Positions 27,901 through 36,115 of a stretch of DNA of 64,000 nucleotides are shown here, in pieces. The stretch covers positions 8,642,001 to 8,706,000 of the forward strand of contig NZ_JASTLC010000001.1 in assembly GCF_030499575.1 (NCBI RefSeq), given 5' to 3'. The position numbers and the translations under genes were made by a program. Every line of letters begins with the position of its first letter. The stretch's first letter is position 1. The notes beneath the pieces are model-generated. The model had not been told where the DNA came from, did no database searches, and worked only from the letters and a program-made list of their open reading frames with translations. The stretch is from Streptomyces sp. DG2A-72 (GTDB lineage: Bacteria; Actinomycetota; Actinomycetes; Streptomycetales; Streptomycetaceae).

Positions 27901-28870
27901 GCCCCTGGACGCGGGCAGTCCGGCCGTGACACCGGTGCCGCTGGCGAGGGTGCCCGAGCTGCGTCACCAGGACGGAACCGCTTCCGTAAAGGTGACCGGC
28001 CAGGGCTTCTCGGTCACCGTCGACAAGAGCAGCGGCCTCATCACGTCGTACGAATCCCGGGGCACCCGGCTCATCAGCTCCGGGCCCGTGCCGAACTTCT
28101 GGCGGGCGCCGACCGACAACGACAAGGGCAACGGCCAGCACACCCGCAACCAGACCTGGCGGGACGCGGGCGCGAACCGCAAGGTCACGGACGTCGGTGT
28201 GCGTGAACTGCAGGGCAGGGCCGTCGAGATCAAGGTCAGCGGCACCCTGCCGACGTCGGTCGAGTCGACGTACACCACCACCTACACCGTTTTCGGGAAC
28301 GGCGAGATCAAGGTCGACCACACGCTGCACCCGGGCGCGTCGAGCCTGCCGTACATCCCGGAGGTCGGCACCCTGCTGTTCCTGCCGGGGCGGCTGGACC
28401 GCGTGCACTACTACGGGCGTGGTCCCGAGGAGAACCACTGGGACCGCAACAACGGCACGGACGTGAGCCTGTACTCCGGGACCGTCGACGGGCAGTGGAC
28501 CCCGTACATCCGGCCGCAGGAGAACGGCAACAAGACCGACGTCCGCTGGTTCGCGCTGACCGACCGGCGCGGCAACGGGCTTCTCGTCAGCGGCGAACCC
28601 CTACTGGAGGTCAGTGCCTCGCACTTCACCCCGGAGGACCTGTCGGTCGGCGCGCGCCACGACTACCAGCTCACCCCGCGTGAGGAGGTCGTCCTGCGCG
28701 TGAACCACCGGCAGATGGGAGTGGGCGGCGACAACAGCTGGGGCGCGCACACGCACGACGAGTTCAAGCTGTTCGCCAACCGGGACTACGCGTACACCTA
28801 TCGGCTGCGGCCGATCAGCGACGTGGCCGGGGCGACGGCGGCCTCGCGGCGGCCCACGGCGACCCAGTAG
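24968..28870 (+). CDS. Secreted glycoside hydrolase family 2 beta-galactosidase with LamG domain
   Basis: The 1300-residue protein has a twin-arginine leader (ISRRRLLESSAAVLGALAL, then TPAQAS), so it is exported. The GH2 domains follow in order: sugar-binding jelly roll, immunoglobulin-like, TIM barrel with acid/base Glu518 (LGNEAG) and nucleophile Glu582 (IEYSHAMGNSNG). A concanavalin/LamG domain is inserted at about 650-805 (SLTLEAWITPH, YVDGEVRAT), followed by the beta-galactosidase small-chain domain (YYGRGPEENHWDRN). ATG 24968 has GAGGAAGG 8 bp upstream; earlier ATGs lack this. It is monocistronic and its regulation is not visible. Confidence 0.93.
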   Translation: MPHPHAHQHSSPASPAERPVISRRRLLESSAAVLGALALSSTPAQASTRRAAPDATVEWNGNIALFRLGTEPPHTTLMPYADVRQALAADRTRSPYRQSLDGTWKFAYADRPDDRDADFYRTDVDDKDWDTLPVPSVWQLHGYDFPIYVNITYPWWGANGLGEEPQPPAAPTRYNPVGQYRRTFTVPKDWAGRRTFLHFEGVKSAHYVWINGELVGYHEDSFTPAEYDITEHLKPGTNQIAVEVYRYSDGDWLEDQDMIRLSGIFRSVYLYSTPAVHLRDFKLDTPLSDDYTAAELSVTASVRAYGTAGGGRYTVETQLYDDRGHAVWSRPLQQTVDVGAAGEDATVQAQKAVAAPELWSAEHPNLYTAVLRLRDRAGKVIETLSHRVGFREFALKDGLMRINGKPVSFRGTNRHEMHPARGTALTRADMVLDIEVIKRMNMNTVRTSHYPDNPLWLELADEYGLYIVDETNLETHGIRDEYPGNHADWSEACVARAQNMVHRDKNHASVVIWSLGNEAGAGSTFVNMHNWIRSYDTTRVIQYEGDDRPGVSDIRSEMYDSPARVEARAKDTADTRPYVMIEYSHAMGNSNGNFKKYWDIVRRYDVLQGGWIWDFMDQAVSWPTPTRKLFTDSGPKKLKGEILAPSGTFDRDKGVYGGTVFARDASLDLTGSLTLEAWITPHVTGYHQPILAKGDTQYALKQTNKNIEFFIHGGGQWITASWPVPADWTGKEHHVVGVFDADAGTVTLYVDGEVRATRTTTRKPSSNTAPLSLATDADNWSREFSGTIRRARVYARALTAAELASGSRGPGDEGVRFWFDAATVGFTEKRSPEKTFFAYGGDWGDNPNDGNFVADGIVTADRGHTGKAAEVKQIYQAIHVTASGGPGAVTLINENLFTNLREFDGSWTLIGDGKVVQRGKLTRAQLDVPPLSEKKITVPVRLPANPAPGAEYFLQLSFTTKEATKWAKAGFEVAKQQLPLDAGSPAVTPVPLARVPELRHQDGTASVKVTGQGFSVTVDKSSGLITSYESRGTRLISSGPVPNFWRAPTDNDKGNGQHTRNQTWRDAGANRKVTDVGVRELQGRAVEIKVSGTLPTSVESTYTTTYTVFGNGEIKVDHTLHPGASSLPYIPEVGTLLFLPGRLDRVHYYGRGPEENHWDRNNGTDVSLYSGTVDGQWTPYIRPQENGNKTDVRWFALTDRRGNGLLVSGEPLLEVSASHFTPEDLSVGARHDYQLTPREEVVLRVNHRQMGVGGDNSWGAHTHDEFKLFANRDYAYTYRLRPISDVAGATAASRRPTATQ

Positions 28871-28884
28871 CCGTCGAGCAGCCG

Positions 28885-29856
28885 TCACAACCGGATACGG
28901 GCGGCGACCGGCACATGGTCGCTGCCCGTGTCCGGCAGCGTCCAGATGCGGGTGACCGTCGCGTCCCTGGCCAGGATCTGGTCGATCCTGGCCAGCGGGA
29001 ACGACGCGGGCCAGCTGAAGGCGAGCCCCCTGCGCGGTGCGCTCACGTGTGCGCGCACCGGGTCCAGCCCGCGGTCGTCGACCGTGCTGTTGAGGTCGCC
29101 GAGCAGGATCACGTCCGGCAGCCGCTCCGCGTCCAGTGCCCGGCCGAGCAGGGCCGCGCTCTCGTCCCGGAGTGCGGTGTCGAACCCGGCGCCGAGGCGG
29201 ACGGAGGGGAGGTGCGCGACGTACACCGCGACCTCGCCGGACGGGGTCGCGGCGGTGGCCCGCAGTCCGCGGTTCCAGTCCGTCCCCACGCCGGTCGGCC
29301 TGATGTCGACGGCACGGACGTCGGTGAGCGGGTATCTGGACCACAGGCCGACCGTGCCCACGACGGCGTGGTGCGGGTAGTCGAGCGCCGCCGTGAACTC
29401 CCTTGCGTGGGACGGCGTCACCTCTTCGAGGGCGATCAGGTCGGCGTCGGCCCGCAGCAGGGTGCGGGCGGTTCCGGCCGGGTCCGGGTTGACGTCGCTG
29501 ACGTTGTGCTGCACCGCCGTGAGGTCGTACGCCCCGTCCGACCGGGGGAGCAGCGGCCCGCCGAAGAGAGCCAGCCACGCCACCAGCGGCGGCAGGACCG
29601 CGGTGAGGGCGCCTGGTGACCGCCGCAGCAGCGCCACGCCCGCCAGGACCGGGACGGCCAGACCGAGCCAGGGCAGGAAGGTCTCCAGCAGACTGCCCAG
29701 CCGGCCGACCCGGTTGGGCACGACGGCGTGAAACGTCAGCACACAGGCGACGAGCACACTCGCGACCCACGCGCCGCGCGGTCGGAACCAGGTGCTCAGG
29801 GCCTGCCGCGCAGGGCTCACAGGACTCGCAGGACTCGCAGGACTCTCAGGGCTCAT
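28885..29856 (-). CDS. VanJ-like membrane endonuclease/exonuclease/phosphatase family protein
   Basis: The 323-residue protein has a Ser/Pro repeat start (9-bp tandem repeats), about three membrane helices (residues 30-105) and then an outward-facing EEP domain. EEP motifs are TAVQHNVSDVNPDP, LIALEEVTP, ILLGDLNSTVDD and DTGSDHVPVAARI, with the expected metal-binding Asn/Glu and catalytic Asp/His. This layout is that of Streptomyces VanJ, associated with teicoplanin resistance through lipid-linked cell-wall intermediates. No van cluster is adjacent, so the specific role is uncertain. It is the end of the minus-strand run, 30 bp from the ATPase gene. Confidence 0.75.
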   Translation of the reverse strand: MSPESPASPASPVSPARQALSTWFRPRGAWVASVLVACVLTFHAVVPNRVGRLGSLLETFLPWLGLAVPVLAGVALLRRSPGALTAVLPPLVAWLALFGGPLLPRSDGAYDLTAVQHNVSDVNPDPAGTARTLLRADADLIALEEVTPSHAREFTAALDYPHHAVVGTVGLWSRYPLTDVRAVDIRPTGVGTDWNRGLRATAATPSGEVAVYVAHLPSVRLGAGFDTALRDESAALLGRALDAERLPDVILLGDLNSTVDDRGLDPVRAHVSAPRRGLAFSWPASFPLARIDQILARDATVTRIWTLPDTGSDHVPVAARIRL

Positions 29857-29886
29857 AGGTCTCGTACGACGCCCAGCCCGGCGATC

Positions 29887-31419
29887 TCAGTTCCCCAGCG
29901 GAACTCCCGTCGCCAGCGCCGCCGTCACCGGATGGGACGGGGACGCGAACAGCTGTGCCGTCGGCCCTGACTCGACGGCGTGACCGTCGGACATGACCAC
30001 CAGCCCGTCCGTCCGGTCGGCGACCAGGCGCAGGTCGTGGCTGACCAGGACCAGGGACAGACCGCGGCTCTCCCGCAGTTCCGCCAGCAGGTCCATGACG
30101 GCGACCGCCGTGTCCCCGTCGAGCGCGGAGGTCACCTCGTCGCACATCAGCACGTCCGGGTCGGCCGCCAGGGCGCGGGCGATGGCGGCGCGCTGCCGCT
30201 GGCCCCCGGAGAGTTCGTGGGGGTAGCGATCGGCGAAGGCCGCCGGGAGGCCGACGCTGTCCAGGAGTTCCAGGACCCGGTCGGGCGCCCCGGCCCGGTC
30301 CGCGCGGCCGTGCAGCAGCAGGGGGCGGCGCAGGGTGGCCCCGATGGTGCGGCTCGGGTTGAGCGTGCCCAGCGGGTCCTGCGGGACGAGTTGCAGACGG
30401 CGCCGCTGTTCCCGGGAGCGGCGCCGGGCGGTGGGGCCCAGACGGGTGCCGTCCAGGGTGACGCTGCCCGCGGTGGGGCGGTGCAGGCCGACGAGCGTGC
30501 GCAGCAGCGTGGTCTTGCCGGAGCCGGAGGCCCCGACGACGCCGATGCTGGTTCCGGCCGGGACGGCGAGGTCGATGCCGTGCAGGACGGGCGTACGGCG
30601 GCCCCGGTGCGCGTAGGCCGCGTGCAGGCCGGAGACGGTGAGCACGGCCGGGGCGTCGGACGGCACCGGATCGCGCGGGGTCGCGTCCGGGCGCGGCGGC
30701 TTCGTCGGCCGTGCGCCCGTCAGGTCCACCACGTCGTCCGCGAGCCGGTCGACCAGGCCGGGGTCGTGGCAGGCGAGGGCGACGGCCAGCCGGTGGCTCT
30801 CGGCGAGGTGCCGCAGCAGATCGGCGATCTCGTCGCGCAGCGCCGGATCGAGACCGGCGGTGGGCTCGTCGAGCAGCAGCACGGCAGGGCGGCGGGCCAG
30901 CGCCCGGGCGAGCGCCACCCGGCGCTGCTGACCGCCCGACAGCCCGCCGATCCGTCGGTCCGCCAGCCCGTTCTCCAGGGGCAGCCTGACCTCGGTGAGC
31001 AGCGCCTCGATCGCCTCCTTGCCGCGCTCGACGGCGACTTCGGCGAGCAGGCGGCGCACCTTCATCCGCGGGTTGAGGGCGGAGGCGGGGTCCTGGCCGA
31101 CGTAGGCGAGACGGTGTCGGCGCAGGTCGCGCAGGTCGGGGGCGGACAGGGCGAGGGGGTCGCGGCCGAGGACGGTGACGGTTCCGGCGGTGCGGCGCGC
31201 GCCGGGCGGCAGGGCGCCGGCGACGGCCCGCAGCAGGGTGGTCTTGCCGCAGCCGGAGGGGCCGGTGACGGCGGTGATCCGGCCGGGGCGTATGTCGAGG
31301 CCGGCGGCGTCCAGCAGATGACGGCCGTCGCGGGCGGCGACGGTCAGGCCGCTGACCCGGACCGCGAACTCGCCCTCTTCGTCCGGGACTTCGGGATACC
31401 AGTCGGGCATGTGGTTCAC
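29887..31419 (-). CDS. ABC transporter ATPase with two fused nucleotide-binding domains (iron-controlled operon)
   Basis: The 510-residue tandem ATPase has Walker A GPSGCGKT (53-60), signature LSGGQQRRV and VLLLDEPTAGLDP in domain 1. Domain 2 has GASGSGKT (about 293-300), LSGGQRQRA and VLMCDEVTSALD. GTG 31419 overlaps the permease stop by 4 bp. It is the last gene of the minus-strand importer operon headed by the lipoprotein at 34785. It has the same architecture as the ATPase at 23222-24760, so the two importers are paralogous. Confidence 0.93.
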   Translation of the reverse strand: MNHMPDWYPEVPDEEGEFAVRVSGLTVAARDGRHLLDAAGLDIRPGRITAVTGPSGCGKTTLLRAVAGALPPGARRTAGTVTVLGRDPLALSAPDLRDLRRHRLAYVGQDPASALNPRMKVRRLLAEVAVERGKEAIEALLTEVRLPLENGLADRRIGGLSGGQQRRVALARALARRPAVLLLDEPTAGLDPALRDEIADLLRHLAESHRLAVALACHDPGLVDRLADDVVDLTGARPTKPPRPDATPRDPVPSDAPAVLTVSGLHAAYAHRGRRTPVLHGIDLAVPAGTSIGVVGASGSGKTTLLRTLVGLHRPTAGSVTLDGTRLGPTARRRSREQRRRLQLVPQDPLGTLNPSRTIGATLRRPLLLHGRADRAGAPDRVLELLDSVGLPAAFADRYPHELSGGQRQRAAIARALAADPDVLMCDEVTSALDGDTAVAVMDLLAELRESRGLSLVLVSHDLRLVADRTDGLVVMSDGHAVESGPTAQLFASPSHPVTAALATGVPLGN

Positions 31420-32237
31420 AGCGCGGGCACCGCCTTCCGGCCGGTCTGGGGGACGAGGGCGGCGGCTGCCAGGTTGACGCTCATGGCGAGCAGGCCGATG
31501 CCGATGCTGGGCGCGAGCACGGCCCAGGGGTTGAGCAGGATGCCGCCGGAGTTCTCGCGGATCATCAACGCCCAGTCGGCGGCGGGCGGTTGGGGTCCCA
31601 CCTGGAGGAAACCGGCCGTCGCGACCAGATAGACGGCGGCGACGAACCGCAGCCCGAACAGCGCCAGCAGGGTGGCCCGCAGATTGGGCAGCACCTCCCG
31701 CACGACGAGATACCAGAGCCGTTCACCGCCGACGGTCGCCGCCTCCACATACCCGGACGCGGCCACCGGAGCCGCCGCGCCCGCGACCAGCCGCACCGCG
31801 TAGGGGACGCCCAGCACGACCGACGCGGTGACCACGGCGAGCCGTCCGCCGTTCGGCCAGGACAGCGTGACGAGCAGGATGCCGAGGACGGCGGGCAGCA
31901 GCATCAGCACGTCCGCGACCCGCTCGATGATCCGCCCGACGGCCGGGCGCAGCACGCTGACCGCACCCAGCAGCGCCGCCGCACCGGTGACGAGGACCGC
32001 GACGAGCAGCGAGGTGACGACGAGTTCACGTCCCCCCGCGAGGATCCGGCTCAGCACGTCCCGCCCCAACTGGTCGCCGCCGAGCGGGGCGGCACCGCCG
32101 GGCTCCGCGTACGGGGCGGTGATGGGGGCGTCGATGGCGTGCGGGGCGAGCCAGGGCCCGGCGAGGGCGAGGGCGGTGAGCAGCAGCGCGGGCAGCACGC
32201 GCAGGACGACCGGACGGCGCCAGGCGGTGATGGTCAT
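31416..32237 (-). CDS. ABC transporter permease 2, DppC-like (iron-controlled operon)
   Basis: The 273-residue membrane protein has the DppC-type segment LGGDQLGRDVLSRILAGGRE after helix 1, several further helices, and the EAA-like loop around YVEAATVGGERLWYLVVREV. ATG 32237 overlaps the upstream permease stop (ATGA). It partners the permease encoded at 32234-33247 in the pore. Confidence 0.9.
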   Translation of the reverse strand: MTITAWRRPVVLRVLPALLLTALALAGPWLAPHAIDAPITAPYAEPGGAAPLGGDQLGRDVLSRILAGGRELVVTSLLVAVLVTGAAALLGAVSVLRPAVGRIIERVADVLMLLPAVLGILLVTLSWPNGGRLAVVTASVVLGVPYAVRLVAGAAAPVAASGYVEAATVGGERLWYLVVREVLPNLRATLLALFGLRFVAAVYLVATAGFLQVGPQPPAADWALMIRENSGGILLNPWAVLAPSIGIGLLAMSVNLAAAALVPQTGRKAVPAL

Positions 32238-33247
32238 GTCCGGCCTCCCGAGGCCCAGGCGCGGATGAGGTCGGAGAGCAGCAGCACGCCGGTGATGACG
32301 ACCCCCGTGACGGCGACGACACCCGCGATGACAGGGCTGTCCCGGTCGGCGACAGCTCCGGCCAGGACCGAGCCGATACCGGGGTAGTTGAAGATGGTCT
32401 CCACCACGACCGCACCGCCCAGCAGCATCCCGGTCGAGGTGGCGAGTCCGGCGGCGATGGTGGGCAGCGCCCCGGGCAGCAGGTGATGCGTGAAGACACG
32501 GTGCCGCGGGAGTCCGTCGAGGACGGCGGTCTCGATGTGCGGCGCCTTGGCCTCGTCGGCGAGCGCCGCCCTCACGATCCGGGTGTTCCAGCCGATCTGC
32601 GGGATCGCCAGCGCCAGCACGGGCAGCACGAGCATCTCCCAGGAGGCGGGCGAGCCGTCGGCGTCGGTGAGCGTGACCGCGGGCAGCCAGTCCGTCCACA
32701 GCGCGAACACCAGCACCAGGGCCACCGCGACCACGAACTCGGGCAGCGCGAGGATCCCGGTGGCACTCGCCGACACCGTACGGTCCACCGGGCCCTCGGG
32801 TCTGGCGGCGGCCCAGCAGCCGAGGGCGACCGAGGCCACCAGCGTCACCAGCAGCGCAAGACCGCCGAGCAGCAGCGTGTTGGGGAACGGACGGGAGAGC
32901 AGGTCGGCGACCGACTCGCCCCGCGCGGACGTGCCGAGATCCCCGGTGGGCAGGCCGCTCATCCAGTGCCAGAAGCGCTCCAGGACCGGCTGGTCCAGGC
33001 CCAGCAGCCGACGCCGCTCGGCGATGCCGGCCGCGCTCTCCCCGCGCTCGGAGGTGGCGTCCGCCGCGTTGCCCGGCAACAACTCCACGGCGGCGAAGAC
33101 GAAGGCGAGCAGCAAGGCCAGCAGCAGCGCCCGGCGGGCGAGCACCCCGGCCACCGCCGTGACCGTACGCAACACGGCCGGGGCCGTCCGGGGCTCGCTG
33201 CCCTGGGACGGCCCGCTCCGTGTCGCCGGGATCAGCGAGCCAGCCAT
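32234..33247 (-). CDS. ABC transporter permease 1, DppB-like (iron-controlled operon)
   Basis: The 337-residue protein has DppB features: VELLPGNAADATS after helix 1, RRRLLGLDQPVLERFWHW, GDLGTSARGESVADLL, and membrane helices ending with LLLSDLIRAWAS. ATG 33247 lies 16 bp inside the binding-protein gene, so translation is coupled. It has no inserted repeat at its N-terminus, unlike its counterpart at 21352. Confidence 0.9.
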   Translation of the reverse strand: MAGSLIPATRSGPSQGSEPRTAPAVLRTVTAVAGVLARRALLLALLLAFVFAAVELLPGNAADATSERGESAAGIAERRRLLGLDQPVLERFWHWMSGLPTGDLGTSARGESVADLLSRPFPNTLLLGGLALLVTLVASVALGCWAAARPEGPVDRTVSASATGILALPEFVVAVALVLVFALWTDWLPAVTLTDADGSPASWEMLVLPVLALAIPQIGWNTRIVRAALADEAKAPHIETAVLDGLPRHRVFTHHLLPGALPTIAAGLATSTGMLLGGAVVVETIFNYPGIGSVLAGAVADRDSPVIAGVVAVTGVVITGVLLLSDLIRAWASGGRT

Positions 33248-34785
33248 GCCGTCTCGAGCTGGACGCGCCCATAGCCGGGCAGGGTGGGCAGGTCACGCAC
33301 GGCAGCGGCGGCGAGATCGATGCCGTCGGCCATGCCCCACAGCAGATAGCCGGACTCGTCGAACTCGATCTGCTGAAGCTCGTGCAGCACCTTCGCGCGA
33401 GCGGCCGCGTCCTTGGTTCCCATGGCCTTGCGGTACGAGGCGTCGAACTCGGCGTTCTTCCAGCCCGCCTCGTTCTGCCCCGAGTCGGACACCATGGTCT
33501 TGCTGGCGAAGAACACCACGGAGTCGTTGGTGCCCCAGTACGTGCTGTACAGGTCGCCCTTGAGCCAGGTCTTGTCCCAGAACGTGGCCGACTCCTGCTT
33601 GGTCACCTTCACCTTCACCCCGGCCTCACGGACCTGGGAGGCGAAAAGGGTGGCCGCCTCGGCGAGGCCCGGGATGTCCTCGGTGGTCAGCAGCTCGTAC
33701 GTCTTCGACAGGTCGAACTCCGCCTCCGCCAGCAGGGACTTGGCCTTGGCCAGATCGCGGGTGCGCTGCGGGATGTCCTTGGCGTAGACGGGGTCGCCGG
33801 TGCCGAGGATGTCGTTGGCGACCGTGCCGTAGCCGGACAGCACCTGCTTGACCATGGCCTCACGGTCCACGGCCAGCCGCAGCGCCTCCCGCACCTTCGC
33901 GTCCGCGAACGGGCCGTCGGCGGTACGCATCACGATCGGCATCGCCATGTCGTTGGGCCGCCGGACGATCTGGATGTCCCCCCGGCTCTCGGCCGTACGG
34001 GCCGCCACCGCACCGACGTTGGACGCGACGTCGATCTGCCCGGCCAGCAGAGCGTTCGCCATCGCCTGCGGGCTCTCGAAGATCTTGACCTCGATGGCGT
34101 CGAGGTACACGTCACCGCCGTACCAGTCCTCGTTGCGCACCAGGCGGGCGTTGCCGGAGCGGAACCAGTCCAGCTTGAACGGGCCCGTGCCGGGCGCCTT
34201 GCCGAGGTCCTTCTCCGCGGTGTCCTTCTTCAGGACGAACGTCGTCAGGCGCAGCAGCAGCGGCAGTTCGGCGTTGGCGTAGTCCGACACGAGTACGACG
34301 GTGCCGGTGCCCTCGGCCTTGATGTTCTCCGGCTTGATCCCGGGCAGCCGGGACGCGCCGGAGGGGGTGTTGCGCAGCCGCTTCAGCGACCAGACGACGT
34401 CCTCGGCGGTGACCGGGGAGCCGTCGTGGAACTTCGCACCCTTGGCGATGGTGAACTTCCACGTCTTGAGGTCGTCCGAGGGCTCCCAACGAGCCGCGAG
34501 CCGCGGCACGGTGTTGGGCTTGGTGCCGGGCACGGTGAGCGTGTCGTAGACCAGCGAAATGATCAGGTAGTCGCTCTCGTTGGCCTGTGTGCCGTGCGGA
34601 TCACGGGTGATGGCCGACGCGCGGCCCAGTGCGCCGACCCGCAGGGTGCCACCGGGCCGCGGCTTTTCGTTCGCCTTGTCAGGCGAGTCGGACGAGGTCT
34701 CGTCATTGCCGCCGCAGGCGGCGAGAAGCACGGATGCGCCTATTCCGCCACCGGCAAGCAGCACTTGGCGCCTGTTCAGGTTCAC
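33232..34785 (-). CDS. ABC transporter solute-binding lipoprotein (iron-controlled)
   Basis: The 517-residue SBP_bac_5 protein has leader NRRQVLLAGGGIGASVLLAAC, with a twin Arg and lipobox LAAC (Cys24). Family landmarks are KFHDGSPVTAEDVVWSLKRL, GTGPFKLDW and FADAKVREALRLAVDRE. GTG 34785 is preferred to ATG 34815 because GAGG lies 6 bp before it and the iron box and putative -10 would crowd the ATG. It heads the importer operon and probably binds a ferric metallophore outside the membrane. It could instead bind a peptide, but the iron box argues for metal uptake. Confidence 0.88.
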   Translation of the reverse strand: MNLNRRQVLLAGGGIGASVLLAACGGNDETSSDSPDKANEKPRPGGTLRVGALGRASAITRDPHGTQANESDYLIISLVYDTLTVPGTKPNTVPRLAARWEPSDDLKTWKFTIAKGAKFHDGSPVTAEDVVWSLKRLRNTPSGASRLPGIKPENIKAEGTGTVVLVSDYANAELPLLLRLTTFVLKKDTAEKDLGKAPGTGPFKLDWFRSGNARLVRNEDWYGGDVYLDAIEVKIFESPQAMANALLAGQIDVASNVGAVAARTAESRGDIQIVRRPNDMAMPIVMRTADGPFADAKVREALRLAVDREAMVKQVLSGYGTVANDILGTGDPVYAKDIPQRTRDLAKAKSLLAEAEFDLSKTYELLTTEDIPGLAEAATLFASQVREAGVKVKVTKQESATFWDKTWLKGDLYSTYWGTNDSVVFFASKTMVSDSGQNEAGWKNAEFDASYRKAMGTKDAAARAKVLHELQQIEFDESGYLLWGMADGIDLAAAAVRDLPTLPGYGRVQLETAWLAR

Positions 34786-34820
34786 TTTCGACCTCGTTCC
34801 ACTGGAGTGGGGCATTTTGC

Positions 34821-34839
34821 TTAGGTGTGCCTACCCTAA
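34821..34839. promoter_or_regulatory. Iron box 1 (DmdR/IdeR operator) for the importer operon
   Basis: TTAGGTGTGCCTACCCTAA is a near-perfect 19-bp match to the actinobacterial DtxR-family consensus TTAGGTTAGGCTAACCTAA. On the minus strand it overlaps a candidate -10 (TAGGCA, 34833-34828) spaced 17 bp from a -35 (TTGCCA, 34856-34851). Iron-loaded repressor would block the binding-protein promoter. Confidence 0.9.
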
Positions 34840-34965
34840 GAAGATCCTTTTGGCAACCTGCGTGATGTCGTCGTTACGTGGTTTCGGGGGCGTCAAAGCC
34901 GCGCACAGAAGCACGTCTTGGCGCATGGGAGGTCAATGAGGTGATGCGGGGCACAGGGGCCCTAG

Positions 34966-34984
34966 TTAGGGTTGCCTTACCTAA
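34966..34984. promoter_or_regulatory. Iron box 2 (DmdR/IdeR operator) for the biosynthetic operon
   Basis: TTAGGGTTGCCTTACCTAA matches the same 19-bp consensus. It covers a candidate -35 (TTGCCT, 34972-34977) that is 17 bp from a -10 (TATACG, 34995-35000), so bound repressor would shut the plus-strand operon. The leader to ATG 35103 would be about 100 nt. Confidence 0.9.
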
Positions 34985-35102
34985 ATCGGGTTGGTATACG
35001 TTGCAGGCGCCGCTGCCACAGTCGATTCTCAGGTTGGCGCATCACGAGACCGCACCCCCCGCCCAGAGCCCCACTCCGCACCCTGAAACGGACGTCTCTG
35101 TC

Positions 35103-36092
35103 ATGCCCTTGGGAGCCGCATCCCTGCGTCAGCTCGCCCCGCACGCCGTTGCCGAGCTGACCGAAGCAGCCCAGAAGATCCTTGCCGACTCCGGCGGTTC
35201 GACCGCCCGGCCCGAACTCCTCCGACGCGTTGCCCAGGCCTCGGCCGATCTTGACGAAACGATTCGTCACGCCTGTCGCCCCGTCGACACCGACGACGGT
35301 CTGTTCGTCCTGCGCGGCCTGACCGTCGACGACACCGAGATCGGCCCCACGCCCGCCAGTTGGGCCACCGCCGACGACACGGCCGCCGAGTGGGACGTAC
35401 TCCTGCTGCTCCTCGCCACCGTGATGGGCCGGCCGATCGCCTGGGAGGGGCAGCAGGACGGCCGGTTCGTGCACAACATCGTGCCCGCGCCCGGCCACGA
35501 GCAGGAGCAGACCGGCGCCAGCAGCACCGTGCTGCTCAGCCCGCACACCGAGGACGCCTTCCACCCCGGCCGCGCGCATCTGCTCATGCTCGGCTGCCTG
35601 CGCAACCACGACGCCGTCGCCACCACCGCGGCCTCCGTCCGCAAGGTCCGCCTCGCCGAGGACGACGTCGCCCAACTGTCCCGCCCGGTGCTCCCGATCC
35701 TCCCCGACGACGCCTACACCGAGGCCCAGGGCTTCGCGGGCCCGCCGCCGAAGATCCCCGCCCTGTGGCAGTCCCCGGACGGCCCGACCCTGCGCTACGA
35801 CCCCGCCTACACCCCACTCGACGACGCCCCCGCCGACCACCGCGCCGCCTACGACCGGCTGACCGCCGAACTGGAGCGTGTCTCGGTCGCCGTCAGCCTC
35901 GAACCCGGTGACGTCCTGGTCGTCGACAACGACCTGGTCGTCCACGGCCGCGTCCCGTTCCGAGCCCGCTACGACGGCACCGACCGTTGGCTGAAGCGGG
36001 CCTCGGTACGCGTCCCCGGCCGCCGCAGCCGCCCGCCCGCCGAGGCCGGCGAACACGGCTATGGGCAGGCCGTGTTGGTCGCCGACGTCTGA
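35103..36092 (+). CDS. Fe(II)/2-oxoglutarate-dependent amino-acid dioxygenase (clavaminate synthase-like)
   Basis: The 329-residue protein fits the family that hydroxylates free amino acids (VioC/OrfP arginine, AsnO asparagine, lysine hydroxylases). The facial triad is visible as His148-x-Glu150 (LSPHTEDAFHPGRAHLLMLG) and His281 (DNDLVVHGRVPF), with a downstream Arg (about 295) for 2-oxoglutarate. ATG 35103 is chosen because upstream codons would run through the iron box. It is first in the iron-controlled operon. By inference it installs a hydroxyl on an Asp, Lys, Orn or related side chain that becomes a metal ligand. Confidence 0.85.
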   Translation: MPLGAASLRQLAPHAVAELTEAAQKILADSGGSTARPELLRRVAQASADLDETIRHACRPVDTDDGLFVLRGLTVDDTEIGPTPASWATADDTAAEWDVLLLLLATVMGRPIAWEGQQDGRFVHNIVPAPGHEQEQTGASSTVLLSPHTEDAFHPGRAHLLMLGCLRNHDAVATTAASVRKVRLAEDDVAQLSRPVLPILPDDAYTEAQGFAGPPPKIPALWQSPDGPTLRYDPAYTPLDDAPADHRAAYDRLTAELERVSVAVSLEPGDVLVVDNDLVVHGRVPFRARYDGTDRWLKRASVRVPGRRSRPPAEAGEHGYGQAVLVADV

Positions 36093-36115
36093 TCACCGCC
36101 ACGGAGGGAACAGCA

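Noticed and set aside
16530..28300. Recurrent word AACCGTTT in otherwise GC-rich coding sequence (for example 16538, 16570, 18510, 26938)
   Set aside because: Occurrences are inside genes at V-F or V-Y codon pairs with no fixed spacing or partner. Without counts over the genome this is no more than codon-choice noise.
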